DNA from: JAAYZQ01 sp034428935
GTDB lineage: Bacteria; Chloroflexota; Anaerolineae; JAAYZQ01
Direction: 5' to 3'
Length of the DNA: 64,000 bases
Assembly (NCBI GenBank): GCA_034428935.1
Contig: DAOUHB010000084.1
Location: forward strand, 1 to 64,000
A model generated the notes under the pieces. The model was not told the origin of the DNA, did no database searches, and saw only the letters and a list, made by a program, of their open reading frames with translations. Positions 16,327-25,444 of this stretch are shown one piece after another. The position numbers and the translations under genes are program-made. Within the stretch, counting starts at the first letter, position 1. The number at the start of each line of letters is the position of its first letter.

Positions 16327-17646
16327 ATGGAGTCCGAGCTTCTGGCCCGATTTCCCGCCGGGTTTCGCTGGGGAGCCGCCACCGCAGCCTACCAGATTGA
16401 AGGTGCATGGGACGAGGACGGCAAGGGCGAAAGCATCTGGGACAGGTTCAGCCACACCCCGGGCAAAATCGAGGGCAGCGACACAGGCGACGTGGCCTGC
16501 GACCACTACCACCGTTGGCCCGAAGACGTGGCCCTCATGAAAGAGCTGAACCTGGACGCCTACCGCTTTTCCATCTCCTGGCCGCGCCTGCTCCCCATGG
16601 GCCGGGGCCAGGCCAATCGCGCCGGGCTCGACTATTACAGCCGCCTGGTGGACGGCCTCCTGGAAGCCGGCATCGAGCCCTTTGCGACTCTATACCATTG
16701 GGACCTGCCCCAGGCGCTGCAGGGCTGGGGCGGCTGGCCGGCCAGGGACACGGCCAAGGCCTTTGTCGAGTACGCCGACCTGGCATCGCGGACGCTGGGC
16801 GACAGGGTGAAGCAGTGGATGACCCTCAACGAGCCCCAGGTCGTCGCCATCATCGGCCACAAGCACGGCCGCCATGCTCCCGGCCTGGCCGAGGCAGAAA
16901 AAGCCCTGGCGGCAGCCCACCACCTTCTCCTGGCCCACGGCTGGACCGTGCCGGTGCTCCGCTCCAACAGCGCCGGCGCCCACGCGGGCATCGCCATGAA
17001 CATGACCCTCATGACCCCCGCCTCGCCCGACGAGGCCGACGAAGCGGCCGCCCGCCGGCGCGATGGCGAGGTCAACCGCTGGTTCCTGGATCCTCTGGCT
17101 GGTCGCGGCTACCCGGAAGACCTGGAAGAGTGGCAGCGCATGGTAGAGCCCGTCGTCGAGGACGGTGACGTGGAGGTTATGGCCACGCCCCTGGACTTTG
17201 TGGGCATCAACTACTACATCCGCGAGGTCATCCGCAGCAAGGATGCCCACGCCCGGCAGGAGATTTTCCCCGTCAAGGAGCGGACCGAGATGGGCTGGGA
17301 GGTTTATCCCGACGGCCTGTTCGAGATCCTGACGCGGGTGCATGCCGACTATCCCTTTGAGAGGCTGTACGTCACCGAAAACGGCGCCGCCTTTGTCGAC
17401 CAGGTGGGGCCCGGCAACGTCGTGGACGATCGGCGGCGGGTGGCCTACCTGCAGGGCTATCTCGACGCTGCGGCGCGGGCCATCGAGGCTGGCGTGCCCC
17501 TCCACGGCTACTTCGTCTGGTCTCTCATGGACAACTTTGAGTGGGCCCACGGCTTTTCCAAGCGGTTCGGGCTCATCTATGTCGATTACCGCACCCAAGA
17601 GCGCATCGTCAAGGCCAGCGGGCGGTGGTATGGGGATAGGGGCTAG
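16327..17646 (+). CDS. GH1 beta-glucosidase
   Basis: A retaining glycoside hydrolase of family 1 that releases glucose from cellobiose and other beta-glucosides in the cytoplasm (no signal peptide). The 439-residue length is standard. The acid/base is Glu169 in TLNEPQ, the nucleophile Glu351 in YVTENGAAF. The N-terminal signature FRWGAATAAYQIEG and the aglycone-site ending WSLMDNFEWAHGFSKRFG are intact. AAGGAG lies 7 bases before the ATG at 16327. The cellobiose phosphorylase gene begins 39 bp downstream, so the cell can split beta-glucosides either by water or by phosphate. Beta-galactosidase or fucosidase side activity is common in the family. Confidence 0.95.
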   Translation: MESELLARFPAGFRWGAATAAYQIEGAWDEDGKGESIWDRFSHTPGKIEGSDTGDVACDHYHRWPEDVALMKELNLDAYRFSISWPRLLPMGRGQANRAGLDYYSRLVDGLLEAGIEPFATLYHWDLPQALQGWGGWPARDTAKAFVEYADLASRTLGDRVKQWMTLNEPQVVAIIGHKHGRHAPGLAEAEKALAAAHHLLLAHGWTVPVLRSNSAGAHAGIAMNMTLMTPASPDEADEAAARRRDGEVNRWFLDPLAGRGYPEDLEEWQRMVEPVVEDGDVEVMATPLDFVGINYYIREVIRSKDAHARQEIFPVKERTEMGWEVYPDGLFEILTRVHADYPFERLYVTENGAAFVDQVGPGNVVDDRRRVAYLQGYLDAAARAIEAGVPLHGYFVWSLMDNFEWAHGFSKRFGLIYVDYRTQERIVKASGRWYGDRG

Positions 17647-17685
17647 GGCCAACCGGTTTTGAGGCCACCTGGAGGAGACAGGACC

Positions 17686-20136
17686 ATGCGCTACGGCTTT
17701 TTCGACGACGACCACCGCGAGTACATCATCACCCGACCGGACACCCCCCTACCCTGGATCAACTATCTGGGCAGCGAGGAGTACATTGGTCTCATTTCCA
17801 ACACCGGAGGAGGGTATTCCTTCTACCGCGACGCGCGCCTGCGCCGCCTGACCCGCTATCGCTACAACAACGTGCCCTACGACAGTGGCGGACGTTATGT
17901 CTACCTTCGAGACGACGAAGACGGCGACTTCTGGTCGCCCACCTGGCAGCCCGTCCGCCGCGAGCTGGAAGGCTATCGCTGCCGCCACGGCCTGGGCTAC
18001 ACCATCATCGGCTCGACGTACCGGGGCATCCGGGCCGAGATCCGCTATTTTGTGCCCCCCGGCGAGACGCTGGAGATCTGGCACCTGTCCGTGACCAACA
18101 ACCGCGAGGCTCCGGCCTCCCTGTCCGTCTTTTCGGCCGTCGAGTTCTGCCTGTGGGATGCCCTGGACGATGCCACGAACTTTCAGCGCAACCTCAACGT
18201 CGGCGAGGTGGAGGTGGACCAGGGCGGCGCCGTCATCTATCACAAGACCGAGTACCGCGAGCGGCGCAACCACTTTGCCTACTTTGCCTGTTCCGTCCCG
18301 CCGGCCGGCTTTGACGCCCAGCGAGCGGCCTTCCTGGGACGCTACCGGGGATGGGATGCCCCGCAGGTCGTGGAAGAGGGGCAGGCGACGGGATCGGTGG
18401 CCCACGGCTGGGCCCCTATTGGCTCGCACCACGTTCGCCTGGCCCTGGAGCCGGGGGAGACGCAGGAGATTGTCTTTCTCCTGGGCTATGGCGAAAACCC
18501 CGACGACCAGAAGTTCGACCCGCCCGGCTCCCAGTCCCTGGCCAAGGGGGGCGTGGTGCCCATCATCGATCGCTACACGCAGCCCGCCGAAGTTGACGCC
18601 GCCTTCGCGGCGCTGCGCGCCTACTGGGCCGATCTGCTGGCCACGCTCCAGGTGGAAACGCCCGACCCCGACACCGATCGCATGGTCAACACCTGGAACG
18701 CCTACCAGTGCCTGGTCACCTTTACCCTGTCCAGGTCGGCCTCCTATTTCGAGTCGGGCATCGGCCGGGGAATGGGCTTTCGCGACTCGAACCAGGACAT
18801 CCACGGTTTTGTGCAGATGGTGCCCGAGCGCGCCCGGCAGCGCATCCTGGACCTGGCGGCTACCCAGTTAGAGACCGGCGGCGCCTACCACCAATACCAG
18901 CCTTTGACCAAGAGGGGCAACGACGCCGTGGGCAGCAACTTTAACGACGACCCCCTGTGGCTCGTGCTGAGCGTGGCTGCCTACCTGAAGGAGACGGGCG
19001 ACCGGAGCATCCTGGACGAGATGGTGCCCTACGACAACCGGCCGGGTTCGGAGACGCCCCTCTACGAGCACCTGCAGCGCTCCCTGGCCTACACCGAGGC
19101 GCGGCTGGGCCCCCACGGCCTGCCCCTCATCGGCCGGGCCGACTGGAACGACTGTCTGAACCTCAACACATTTTCCAGCCAGCCGGGCGAGTCGTTCCAG
19201 ACGGCGACCACGCGAGACGGCCAGGTGGCCGAGTCAGTGTTCATCGGCGGGCTCTACTGCCTGGCCGCCCAGGAGATGGCGGACCTGGCCCGCTGGCTGG
19301 GACGCGAGCAAGAGGCCGCCGCCATCCTGGAGCGGGCCGCCGCCATGGCGGCGACGGTGGCCGAGCACGGCTGGGACGGCGACTGGTTCCTGCGCGCCTA
19401 CGACGCCTTCGGGCATAAGCTGGGCTCCCGCGAGAACCAGGAGGGGCGTATCTTTGTCGAGCCACAGGGCATGTGCGTCATGGCCGGGCTGGGCCTGGAG
19501 GATGGCCGGGCCGAGGGCGCCCTGGCCGCGGTGCGCGAGCACCTGGCGACGCCCCACGGCATCGTCCTCCACCAGCCCGCCTTTACCCGCTACTACCTGG
19601 AGTATGGCGAGATCTCGTCCTACCCGCCGGGCTACAAGGAGAACGCCGGCATCTTTTGCCACACCAACCCCTGGATCATGATCGCCGCCGCCATGACCGG
19701 CGACGGCGACGGCGCCCACGACTACTACCGGCGCATCAACCCCTCGGTGAGAGAGGCCGCCAGCGAGGTTCACGCCTGCGAGCCCTACGTCTATGCCCAG
19801 ATGATCGCCGGCCGGGACGCGCCCACCCACGGCGAGGCCAAGAACTCCTGGCTGACGGGCACCGCGGCGTGGAATTACGTGGCCATCTCCCAGTGGATCC
19901 TGGGCATCCGCCCCACGCTGGAGGGCCTGCGCGTAGCGCCCGTCGTGCCCCGCGGCTGGCCCGGCTTTCGGGCCACTCGCCTGTACCGCGGCACGGCCTA
20001 CGACATCACCGTCGAGCGCGCCGGCGAGGGCAACGCCGTCTCCCTCACGGTCGACGGCCAGCCCATCGCCGGTGACGTCGTGCCCCTGCCGGCCCCGGGG
20101 ACAGAAAGGGTGCAGGTGCAGGTAGTCCTGAGGTGA
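17686..20136 (+). CDS. GH94 cellobiose phosphorylase
   Basis: The enzyme phosphorolyses cellobiose to alpha-glucose-1-phosphate and glucose, saving one ATP per disaccharide. The 816-residue protein matches cytosolic GH94 enzymes in length. The start MRYGFFDDDHREYIITRP is the classic cellobiose-phosphorylase N-terminus, with the beta-sandwich domain first. The (alpha/alpha)6 catalytic barrel carries Asp486 in RADWNDCLNL as proton donor. ESGIGRGMGFRDSNQD and YKENAGIFCHTNPW are also family blocks. GGAGGAG precedes the ATG at 17686; no upstream start is needed. It is co-transcribed with the GH1 gene. A strong hairpin terminator follows. Cellodextrin or chitobiose phosphorylases are close relatives, but the N-terminal sequence favours cellobiose. 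Confidence 0.95.
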   Translation: MRYGFFDDDHREYIITRPDTPLPWINYLGSEEYIGLISNTGGGYSFYRDARLRRLTRYRYNNVPYDSGGRYVYLRDDEDGDFWSPTWQPVRRELEGYRCRHGLGYTIIGSTYRGIRAEIRYFVPPGETLEIWHLSVTNNREAPASLSVFSAVEFCLWDALDDATNFQRNLNVGEVEVDQGGAVIYHKTEYRERRNHFAYFACSVPPAGFDAQRAAFLGRYRGWDAPQVVEEGQATGSVAHGWAPIGSHHVRLALEPGETQEIVFLLGYGENPDDQKFDPPGSQSLAKGGVVPIIDRYTQPAEVDAAFAALRAYWADLLATLQVETPDPDTDRMVNTWNAYQCLVTFTLSRSASYFESGIGRGMGFRDSNQDIHGFVQMVPERARQRILDLAATQLETGGAYHQYQPLTKRGNDAVGSNFNDDPLWLVLSVAAYLKETGDRSILDEMVPYDNRPGSETPLYEHLQRSLAYTEARLGPHGLPLIGRADWNDCLNLNTFSSQPGESFQTATTRDGQVAESVFIGGLYCLAAQEMADLARWLGREQEAAAILERAAAMAATVAEHGWDGDWFLRAYDAFGHKLGSRENQEGRIFVEPQGMCVMAGLGLEDGRAEGALAAVREHLATPHGIVLHQPAFTRYYLEYGEISSYPPGYKENAGIFCHTNPWIMIAAAMTGDGDGAHDYYRRINPSVREAASEVHACEPYVYAQMIAGRDAPTHGEAKNSWLTGTAAWNYVAISQWILGIRPTLEGLRVAPVVPRGWPGFRATRLYRGTAYDITVERAGEGNAVSLTVDGQPIAGDVVPLPAPGTERVQVQVVLR

Positions 20137-20190
20137 TATCTCGCCGGGAACATCATCGGCAGTATTGCGCCCGTATAGCGGGCGGATCGG

Positions 20191-20228
20191 AACAGGGCCA
20201 ACCAGCAATCTGATTGGCCCTGTTTTCT
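20191..20228. terminator. Bidirectional intrinsic terminator
   Basis: AACAGGGCCAA (20191-20201) and TTGGCCCTGTT (20214-20224) make a perfect 11-bp stem around a 12-base loop. TTTTCT follows on the plus strand. It sits between convergent operons and could serve both. Confidence 0.8.
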
Positions 20229-20259
20229 CGAACCGGTGATCGGGTCCGGCCAGCCTGGC

Positions 20260-21918
20260 TCAGGGATCGACGTCCAACGTCTCAAAGTACTCGTCCCCAA
20301 GCTCGTTGGGGTTGAGGGCTTCGCGGACCTTGTGCTGGTAGCGAAAGACGGACGGCTGCGGCGCCGACAGGTGTATTCTGTCACGCTCCTCTTTGGGCGT
20401 CGTCCTGCCGTCGGCGCCCCGGCTTTGGGCGTTCCACTTTTCCATGCCCACGCCCCAACCCTTTTCCAGGCCAAAGCACGTGGCCGCGTCGAACAACGCG
20501 CGGGTGCCCTCCACCGATTCCCTATCGCTGGGATCAAAGCAGGTAAAGTTTTCCCACAGGCAGGTTCCGCCGCCTCCCTGGCCGCCGATGGGCCCCATCA
20601 TGCAGTCGCCCCCGGCCTCCACGACAGCGCCCCGCTTCTCCCACTCTTTCTTGAACGCGGCCGCCTCTTCGACGTGCGCCGTCCCAAAGTCGGCGGCGCC
20701 CAGCAGCCCGAAACAGCCATCGTACGAGCCGCCGAACACCAGGTTGAGGTTCTTGTGCCCCAGCCGGATCATGTACAGCAACGTCCAATCGGCCACGTCG
20801 GGATCGTTCATGGCCTCGACCTTCCAGCCTCCCGTCCGGGCCAGGATCTCGTCGAGGGCCTTCTCCTGCCATTCCAGGTCGCGGGCGGTCATGCCCGCCA
20901 GGACGATCTGGAAGTCGCGGATGGACTCCTCGGTGACCCTCTGGACCTCGGGGTCTTCGAGCAGCTCCCCCAGGTCTCCCAGGGTCCTGGTGGGCTCGGT
21001 GAGGATCTTGACCATGGCGTACTTCAGATCGCGGCCGAACATGCTGAACTGCCGGTGGGCCAGGTAGCCGATGCCCGTATCCCAGATCAGGTGGGCCGCG
21101 TCGGCCCAGGCCTTCCACGACGGGAAGGCGAGGGTGTAGGCCCTGAGCCTATCGGGCAGCGAGACCTTGTAGGCGGGGATGGTCCCTTCCACGGGCAGGG
21201 TTGCCGGGCCGGGCCAGGCAAAGAGCTTGATGGCGCACTTGGTAAAGACACCCATGGCGCCCTTGGCCCCGAGGAAACCCCGGGCCACGCCCTTCATGCT
21301 GGGGCCGGAGCCTTCGCCGCAGAACCAGCCGCAGCCGGAGCCCAGCGAACCGGTGCGCAGAATCTCGCCCGTGGGCATCACCCACTCCATACCCAGGAGA
21401 TTATCATAGTACCAGCCACCGTACAGGTTGCCCGGCCCCGAGCCAAAGTAGCTTGTGGCGCTGGCCAGGGGGGAGCAACTGCAGCCGGAGCCGGGAATGT
21501 GCGTGTTCAGGCCCACCTTCATGGCCTCGGCCTGCAAGGTCGCGGCGATGACCCCCGGCTCGACGACGGCGTGCATGTTCTTCTCGTCGATCTCCAGGAT
21601 GCGGTCCATCCGCCTCATGTCCAGTTGGATGGTGTCATCCTCCGACGGGTAGCCCTGGGCCGACCAGAACGTGCTGGACGCCTTGAACTTGATCTTGTAG
21701 CGGTTGCACAGCTTGACAATGGCCTGCACCTCCTCGGTGCTGCCCGGCAAGAGCACGGCCGCGCCCCTGGGGGTATGGGTGTCGTAGTAGGGGCCGAGAT
21801 GGATGGCCGTGTGGGCCAGCGAGTAGCGGTAAGAATCGAGCAGCGCTGGATCGTCCGAGATGTTGGCCGCCCCCACTATGTCCTCCAGCGCCTTGTAAAC
21901 GTTCTTGGGCAGTGTCAT
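20260..21918 (-). CDS. FAD-binding (PCMH-type) oxidoreductase, distal subunit of redox operon
   Basis: A flavoprotein of 552 residues in the glycolate oxidase/vanillyl-alcohol oxidase superfamily. The FAD-binding module lies in the first third (PGSTEEVQAIVKLCNRYK, then VEPGVIAATLQAEA and HIPGSGCSCSPLA). A long C-terminal substrate domain follows. The centre contains an unusual Gly/Cys-rich block, SLGSGCGWFCGEGSGPS, and the end has GPIGGQGGGG. The ATG at 21918 follows GGAGGG. The upstream neighbour, 11 bp away, is a CCG-type Fe-S protein that would take its electrons. The substrate is unknown; hydroxy-acids or alcohols (perhaps phenolic) are typical. It is longer and more divergent than GlcD. 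Last gene of the operon. Confidence 0.85.
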   Translation of the reverse strand: MTLPKNVYKALEDIVGAANISDDPALLDSYRYSLAHTAIHLGPYYDTHTPRGAAVLLPGSTEEVQAIVKLCNRYKIKFKASSTFWSAQGYPSEDDTIQLDMRRMDRILEIDEKNMHAVVEPGVIAATLQAEAMKVGLNTHIPGSGCSCSPLASATSYFGSGPGNLYGGWYYDNLLGMEWVMPTGEILRTGSLGSGCGWFCGEGSGPSMKGVARGFLGAKGAMGVFTKCAIKLFAWPGPATLPVEGTIPAYKVSLPDRLRAYTLAFPSWKAWADAAHLIWDTGIGYLAHRQFSMFGRDLKYAMVKILTEPTRTLGDLGELLEDPEVQRVTEESIRDFQIVLAGMTARDLEWQEKALDEILARTGGWKVEAMNDPDVADWTLLYMIRLGHKNLNLVFGGSYDGCFGLLGAADFGTAHVEEAAAFKKEWEKRGAVVEAGGDCMMGPIGGQGGGGTCLWENFTCFDPSDRESVEGTRALFDAATCFGLEKGWGVGMEKWNAQSRGADGRTTPKEERDRIHLSAPQPSVFRYQHKVREALNPNELGDEYFETLDVDP

Positions 21919-21929
21919 CGGTCCCTCCG

Positions 21930-23201
21930 CTATAGCGCCTTCTGCACGATCTCGACAATGTCGTAGACCTGCATGGGCTCTCGCTGGACGCTCATGGCAT
22001 CCAAAAAGTTTCGCTCGCACCAGGGGCAGGCGCTGACCAACGCTTCCGCACCGGTCGCCCTGGCCTCCGCGATCCTCTCGCCGGCGGTCCATTGCGAATA
22101 GTCGGGATAGGCCTCCCGGACACCTCCCCCCGCGCCGCAGCACCAGCTATACTCCCGAATGCGCTCCATCTCCACCAGCTCCACGCCCGGGATGCTCCTC
22201 AGGATCTCTCGCGGGGCGTCATACACGCCCCACGCCCCGTTGTACCTGGGCCTTTTCGGCTCGTAGACGACGATCTGGCCCTTGATCTTGGTCTCGACGC
22301 CATCCCACGGCACGTACGGTTCTCCCTGCCTGCCAAGGTGGCAGGGGTCGTGGTAGGTGACGGTCATGGGCACCCCGGAACGAAAGACGATCTTGTCCTC
22401 CTGCACCAGGCGCGCCAGGTATTCCACAGTGTGGAACACCTGCACCTGCGACCCCAGCCTCGGGTACAGGTGCTTGAAGGCGTGATAGCCATCGGCGCAC
22501 GACGTGACCACCGTCTGCACGCCGGCCCGGTCCCAGGCCGCCAGGTTGGCCCTGGCCAGCCGGACGAACTCGTCTTTGTAACCCATGGCATACACTCTGC
22601 CGCCGCAGCACATCTCCCGCTCGCCGAGGATGCCGACGTCTATCCCGGCGTTCTTGAGGAGACCCACGGCCGTCCTGGCCGATGCCTGCAGGTCCGGATC
22701 GTAGCTGAACCGGCAGCCCGCGTGGAACAGCACGCTCGCCCTTTCCGTAGCCAGCCGGGGCACGTCCAGGCCGTCGGCCCAGGCGCCCCTCGTGGCCCGG
22801 GGCTGGTGCATCGTGTTCCCCTCCTGGCCCAGGCTCTGGACGACGGCCTTGTGTGCATCCAATCCCTGGCCGTCCTCCACCAGCCTGAACTTGAGCTCGC
22901 GGACCATGTCCAGGGGCTCCAGGTTGTAGCGGCAGACCTTGCAGCTCACGGCGCACGACCCACACGTCAGGCAGGTAAAGACAATGTCCCGAACCGTATC
23001 GGAATACCCGCTCTGCCCCCTCAGGAGGGAACGGGCGACCGCGTAGCGGCCGCGGGCGGAGTAGCTGTTAAAGTTATAGTACGAAATGCTGGGGCAGTTC
23101 TTGGCGAACCGCCAGCTCTTCATCTGGTCAAAGGGGATCCACTTGCAATACGAACACTGGCTGCATCGATCCGCCTCTGCTGCGAAATCCTCGAGTGGCA
23201 T
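21930..23201 (-). CDS. Fe-S oxidoreductase with CCG domains (GlcF/HdrD-like)
   Basis: The electron-transfer subunit linking the flavoproteins of this operon to an acceptor. The 423-residue product has two N-terminal [4Fe-4S] motifs (CSQCSYC with a later NCP, and CLTCGSCAVSCKVC). Two CCG (DUF224) modules follow: HAGC...MCCGG...SCAD and HDPCHLGR...WCCGAGGG...CPWC. CCG modules bind unusual clusters in heterodisulfide reductase, lactate and glycolate oxidases. No membrane helix is present. It lies between the two FAD genes (gaps of 11 and 19 bp), so all three are probably one complex. Confidence 0.92.
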   Translation of the reverse strand: MPLEDFAAEADRCSQCSYCKWIPFDQMKSWRFAKNCPSISYYNFNSYSARGRYAVARSLLRGQSGYSDTVRDIVFTCLTCGSCAVSCKVCRYNLEPLDMVRELKFRLVEDGQGLDAHKAVVQSLGQEGNTMHQPRATRGAWADGLDVPRLATERASVLFHAGCRFSYDPDLQASARTAVGLLKNAGIDVGILGEREMCCGGRVYAMGYKDEFVRLARANLAAWDRAGVQTVVTSCADGYHAFKHLYPRLGSQVQVFHTVEYLARLVQEDKIVFRSGVPMTVTYHDPCHLGRQGEPYVPWDGVETKIKGQIVVYEPKRPRYNGAWGVYDAPREILRSIPGVELVEMERIREYSWCCGAGGGVREAYPDYSQWTAGERIAEARATGAEALVSACPWCERNFLDAMSVQREPMQVYDIVEIVQKAL

Positions 23202-23220
23202 CTCCCATTCTCCTGTGCGC

Positions 23221-24687
23221 TTAGAAACAGAGCTTTCCCGGATTCATCACGTGGTTGGGATCAAAGATGTCCTTGATCTTTGTCGTGACGTTCGCCGTCG
23301 CGGCGTCGGCATTGTAGACCATGCCCGCCCATATCCCGTACGGCCGCGAGAAGTAGGCCTTCTGGTCAAACAGCCGCCGGCTGGCATCGCGGAACAGGGC
23401 CGCGGTCCTGAGCGTCTCGGTCTCGCTGTGGCGGTCAAACGGCAGGATGAACTCGCAATGGCAGCCGGCCCCCTGGTGCACCGGCTGGAGATAGACGGCA
23501 ACCTCCGGGACCGGAAACTGATGCTCGTTGGCCGCCGCGGCCATCGTCGCCACGTACCCGGGCGTTTTGTCGAGCGTGGTCAGGAAAAACAGCTCTTGCG
23601 CGCCACCCTTCGGCCGCAGCTTCCAGTAGGGCTCGGCGGAGGGACCCAGGAGACGCTCCAGCAGGTCGCCGCCGCGGCAGCCCGGGACCGCGGGCGCCAT
23701 CTCCAGGCCGAATTCCTGGGCAATGTCCCGTATGTCCTCTTCCTGGGCCTGGACCTTTTCCCTGGCCAGAATCTGCGGGCCCGTGATGCCCACCACCACC
23801 GTCCAGGGGGGCAACACGTCCTTCAGAGCAGAGACGCCACTCGCGTCGCGGGCCAGGAGGCAGGCCAGGCAGGCATGGTTCGCGATAAACAGCTCGTCGC
23901 CAAATCTGAACTTCAGGAGACGGTAAACCAGGCCGGTCAGGTCCTCCAGCCGGTCCGCGGGGACGAGAAAGAGCTTGCGAAAGCCCGGCTCCACCTCGCA
24001 CTTGACCGAGGCCCAGGTGACGATACCCATGCTGCCCTGCGCTGCCGACACGAACTTGTAAAAGTCCAGTTGTGCCGGCCCGGGCCCCACGACGGGCACC
24101 AACCCCTGCTGCCAGTCCTCCTCTCTCTCCCCCCGCAAGGTGCCACCGCCGCTGTAGAACTTTTCTCCATTGCCCCACACGATCTCCAGGCTGCGCAGGG
24201 GCTCGGCCAGGTTCCACTGGTACCGGGGCGAGGTGACCGGCTCTCGCTCCAGGAGCCCGGCAATGACCGACTTGTCGGCCCGGGGCATGAGGGGCATGAT
24301 CATGCGCAGGCCCTCTTTCCGCAGCTCGGGCTGGAGCTCGCCGTACGTCACCCCCGGCTGGATGAGCGCCAGCCTGTTTCTGCGGTCGATCTTCAGGATG
24401 CGCTTCATCCCCGACAGATCCACGAGGACCGCTTCGGGGGCGGTGGGATGGGTATCGCCGCGCAGGTGTGGCCCGCCCGAGCTGAGCGGCACCAGGGGCG
24501 TCCCCGTCTCGTTCGCCCACAGGACGATCTGCTGCACCTCATCCACATCCCTCGGCTTGACCAGGAAGCTGGGGCTCTGGGGCGGGATCAGGTGGTGATC
24601 CAGGGAGAGAAACTCTCCCAATCCCGGGCTCTCGAAAACGCCACCCGGGCCGACAATGTCCATAAGTCGTGCTTTTCTTGCATCCAT
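23221..24687 (-). CDS. FAD-binding oxidoreductase (GlcD-like), second flavoprotein of the redox operon
   Basis: A second PCMH-type flavoprotein, 488 residues, in the same operon as the one at 20.3-21.9 kb but only distantly similar to it. FAD-binding blocks are KPRDVDEVQQIVLWANE, PLSSGGPHLRGD, IQPGVTYGEL and FVSAAQGSMGIVTWASVK. The C-terminal DPNHVMNPGKLCF is the classic ending of GlcD/D-lactate-dehydrogenase-like proteins. GGGGGA lies before the ATG. It probably oxidises a hydroxy-acid or related substrate and passes electrons to the Fe-S protein whose gene begins 19 bp downstream. Two different flavoproteins suggest two substrates or a bifurcating arrangement. Confidence 0.88.
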   Translation of the reverse strand: MDARKARLMDIVGPGGVFESPGLGEFLSLDHHLIPPQSPSFLVKPRDVDEVQQIVLWANETGTPLVPLSSGGPHLRGDTHPTAPEAVLVDLSGMKRILKIDRRNRLALIQPGVTYGELQPELRKEGLRMIMPLMPRADKSVIAGLLEREPVTSPRYQWNLAEPLRSLEIVWGNGEKFYSGGGTLRGEREEDWQQGLVPVVGPGPAQLDFYKFVSAAQGSMGIVTWASVKCEVEPGFRKLFLVPADRLEDLTGLVYRLLKFRFGDELFIANHACLACLLARDASGVSALKDVLPPWTVVVGITGPQILAREKVQAQEEDIRDIAQEFGLEMAPAVPGCRGGDLLERLLGPSAEPYWKLRPKGGAQELFFLTTLDKTPGYVATMAAAANEHQFPVPEVAVYLQPVHQGAGCHCEFILPFDRHSETETLRTAALFRDASRRLFDQKAYFSRPYGIWAGMVYNADAATANVTTKIKDIFDPNHVMNPGKLCF

Positions 24688-24744
24688 GCGTGTCCCCCGA
24701 TGGACTGAAGCCGGAACGGCTCGCGGTCGCCGCCGTCCGGCCCC

Positions 24745-25374
24745 CTACTCCATGCTATCGATGACGATCTCGACAGCCAGCCGGGCCCCAATGCCCGGCA
24801 AAAGGCCGCACTTTTCGAAGCCCTTGGCCCGGGCAAAGGCCTCCATGTTTTCCGGGCTGGCCCCGGGGTCCATATACCGGCCAAAGACCACGTGCTCGTG
24901 GATCTGGGGGCAGAGGACAAAGCCAACCTGCTCTTCAAAGCGGGTCATGAACTGCTGCGCCGCGCCCATCGTCGCCCCCACCGCCTCTTGGTCCAACACA
25001 TCCTCGCTGCCAAAGTACAGCCCCAGGGCAATGAGCCCGCCCGTCACGCCGCCGCACATCCAGCCCGTCCCGCCAAAGCCGGGGAAGGGAGACAGGGCCT
25101 TCACGATCTCCATCGAGCCCAGGCCAAGCTCTTCCAGGGCAGCCAGGGCCGTGCCCCGGGCACAGTTGCAGGCCAGGAGATTGTACTCTTCGCCCCGCCG
25201 CTGAACGCGCTCCAGGATCTGCGCTTTGTGGGCCACCATCTCTTCCCGGTCGTGGATCTTCCGGGGGATGCCCTCCGCGGCCAGCCTCTTGAGCCTGGCA
25301 TCAATGGCCGGGAGGTCCCAGTCTCTCTCCGCCAGCTCCTGCACCCTGGCCCGTAACGCCTGATAGTCCGCCAT
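24745..25374 (-). CDS. Putative redox-active protein, C_GCAxxG_C_C family
   Basis: A 209-residue soluble protein. The C-terminal two-thirds carry the cysteine pattern that names this family: NCARGTALAALEELGLG, then FPGFGGTGWMCGGVTGGLIALG, then a later CP in VLCPQIHEH, and KCGLLPG near the end. The family is thought to bind a metal or Fe-S centre and take part in electron transfer, but no member I know has a clear role. The N-terminal 70 residues are helical and charged. AAGGAGGG lies about 7 bases before the ATG at 25374; an open frame farther upstream lacks similarity. It is the first gene of the redox operon (57 bp before the GlcD-like gene), so a role in that electron pathway is likely. 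Confidence 0.85.
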   Translation of the reverse strand: MADYQALRARVQELAERDWDLPAIDARLKRLAAEGIPRKIHDREEMVAHKAQILERVQRRGEEYNLLACNCARGTALAALEELGLGSMEIVKALSPFPGFGGTGWMCGGVTGGLIALGLYFGSEDVLDQEAVGATMGAAQQFMTRFEEQVGFVLCPQIHEHVVFGRYMDPGASPENMEAFARAKGFEKCGLLPGIGARLAVEIVIDSME

Positions 25375-25444
25375 GACTCGCCCTCCTTTTCGCCAGGTGG
25401 TCAGCCGCCGCCGGCGGCTAGCATCGATGACGTCGCCGTCTTGC

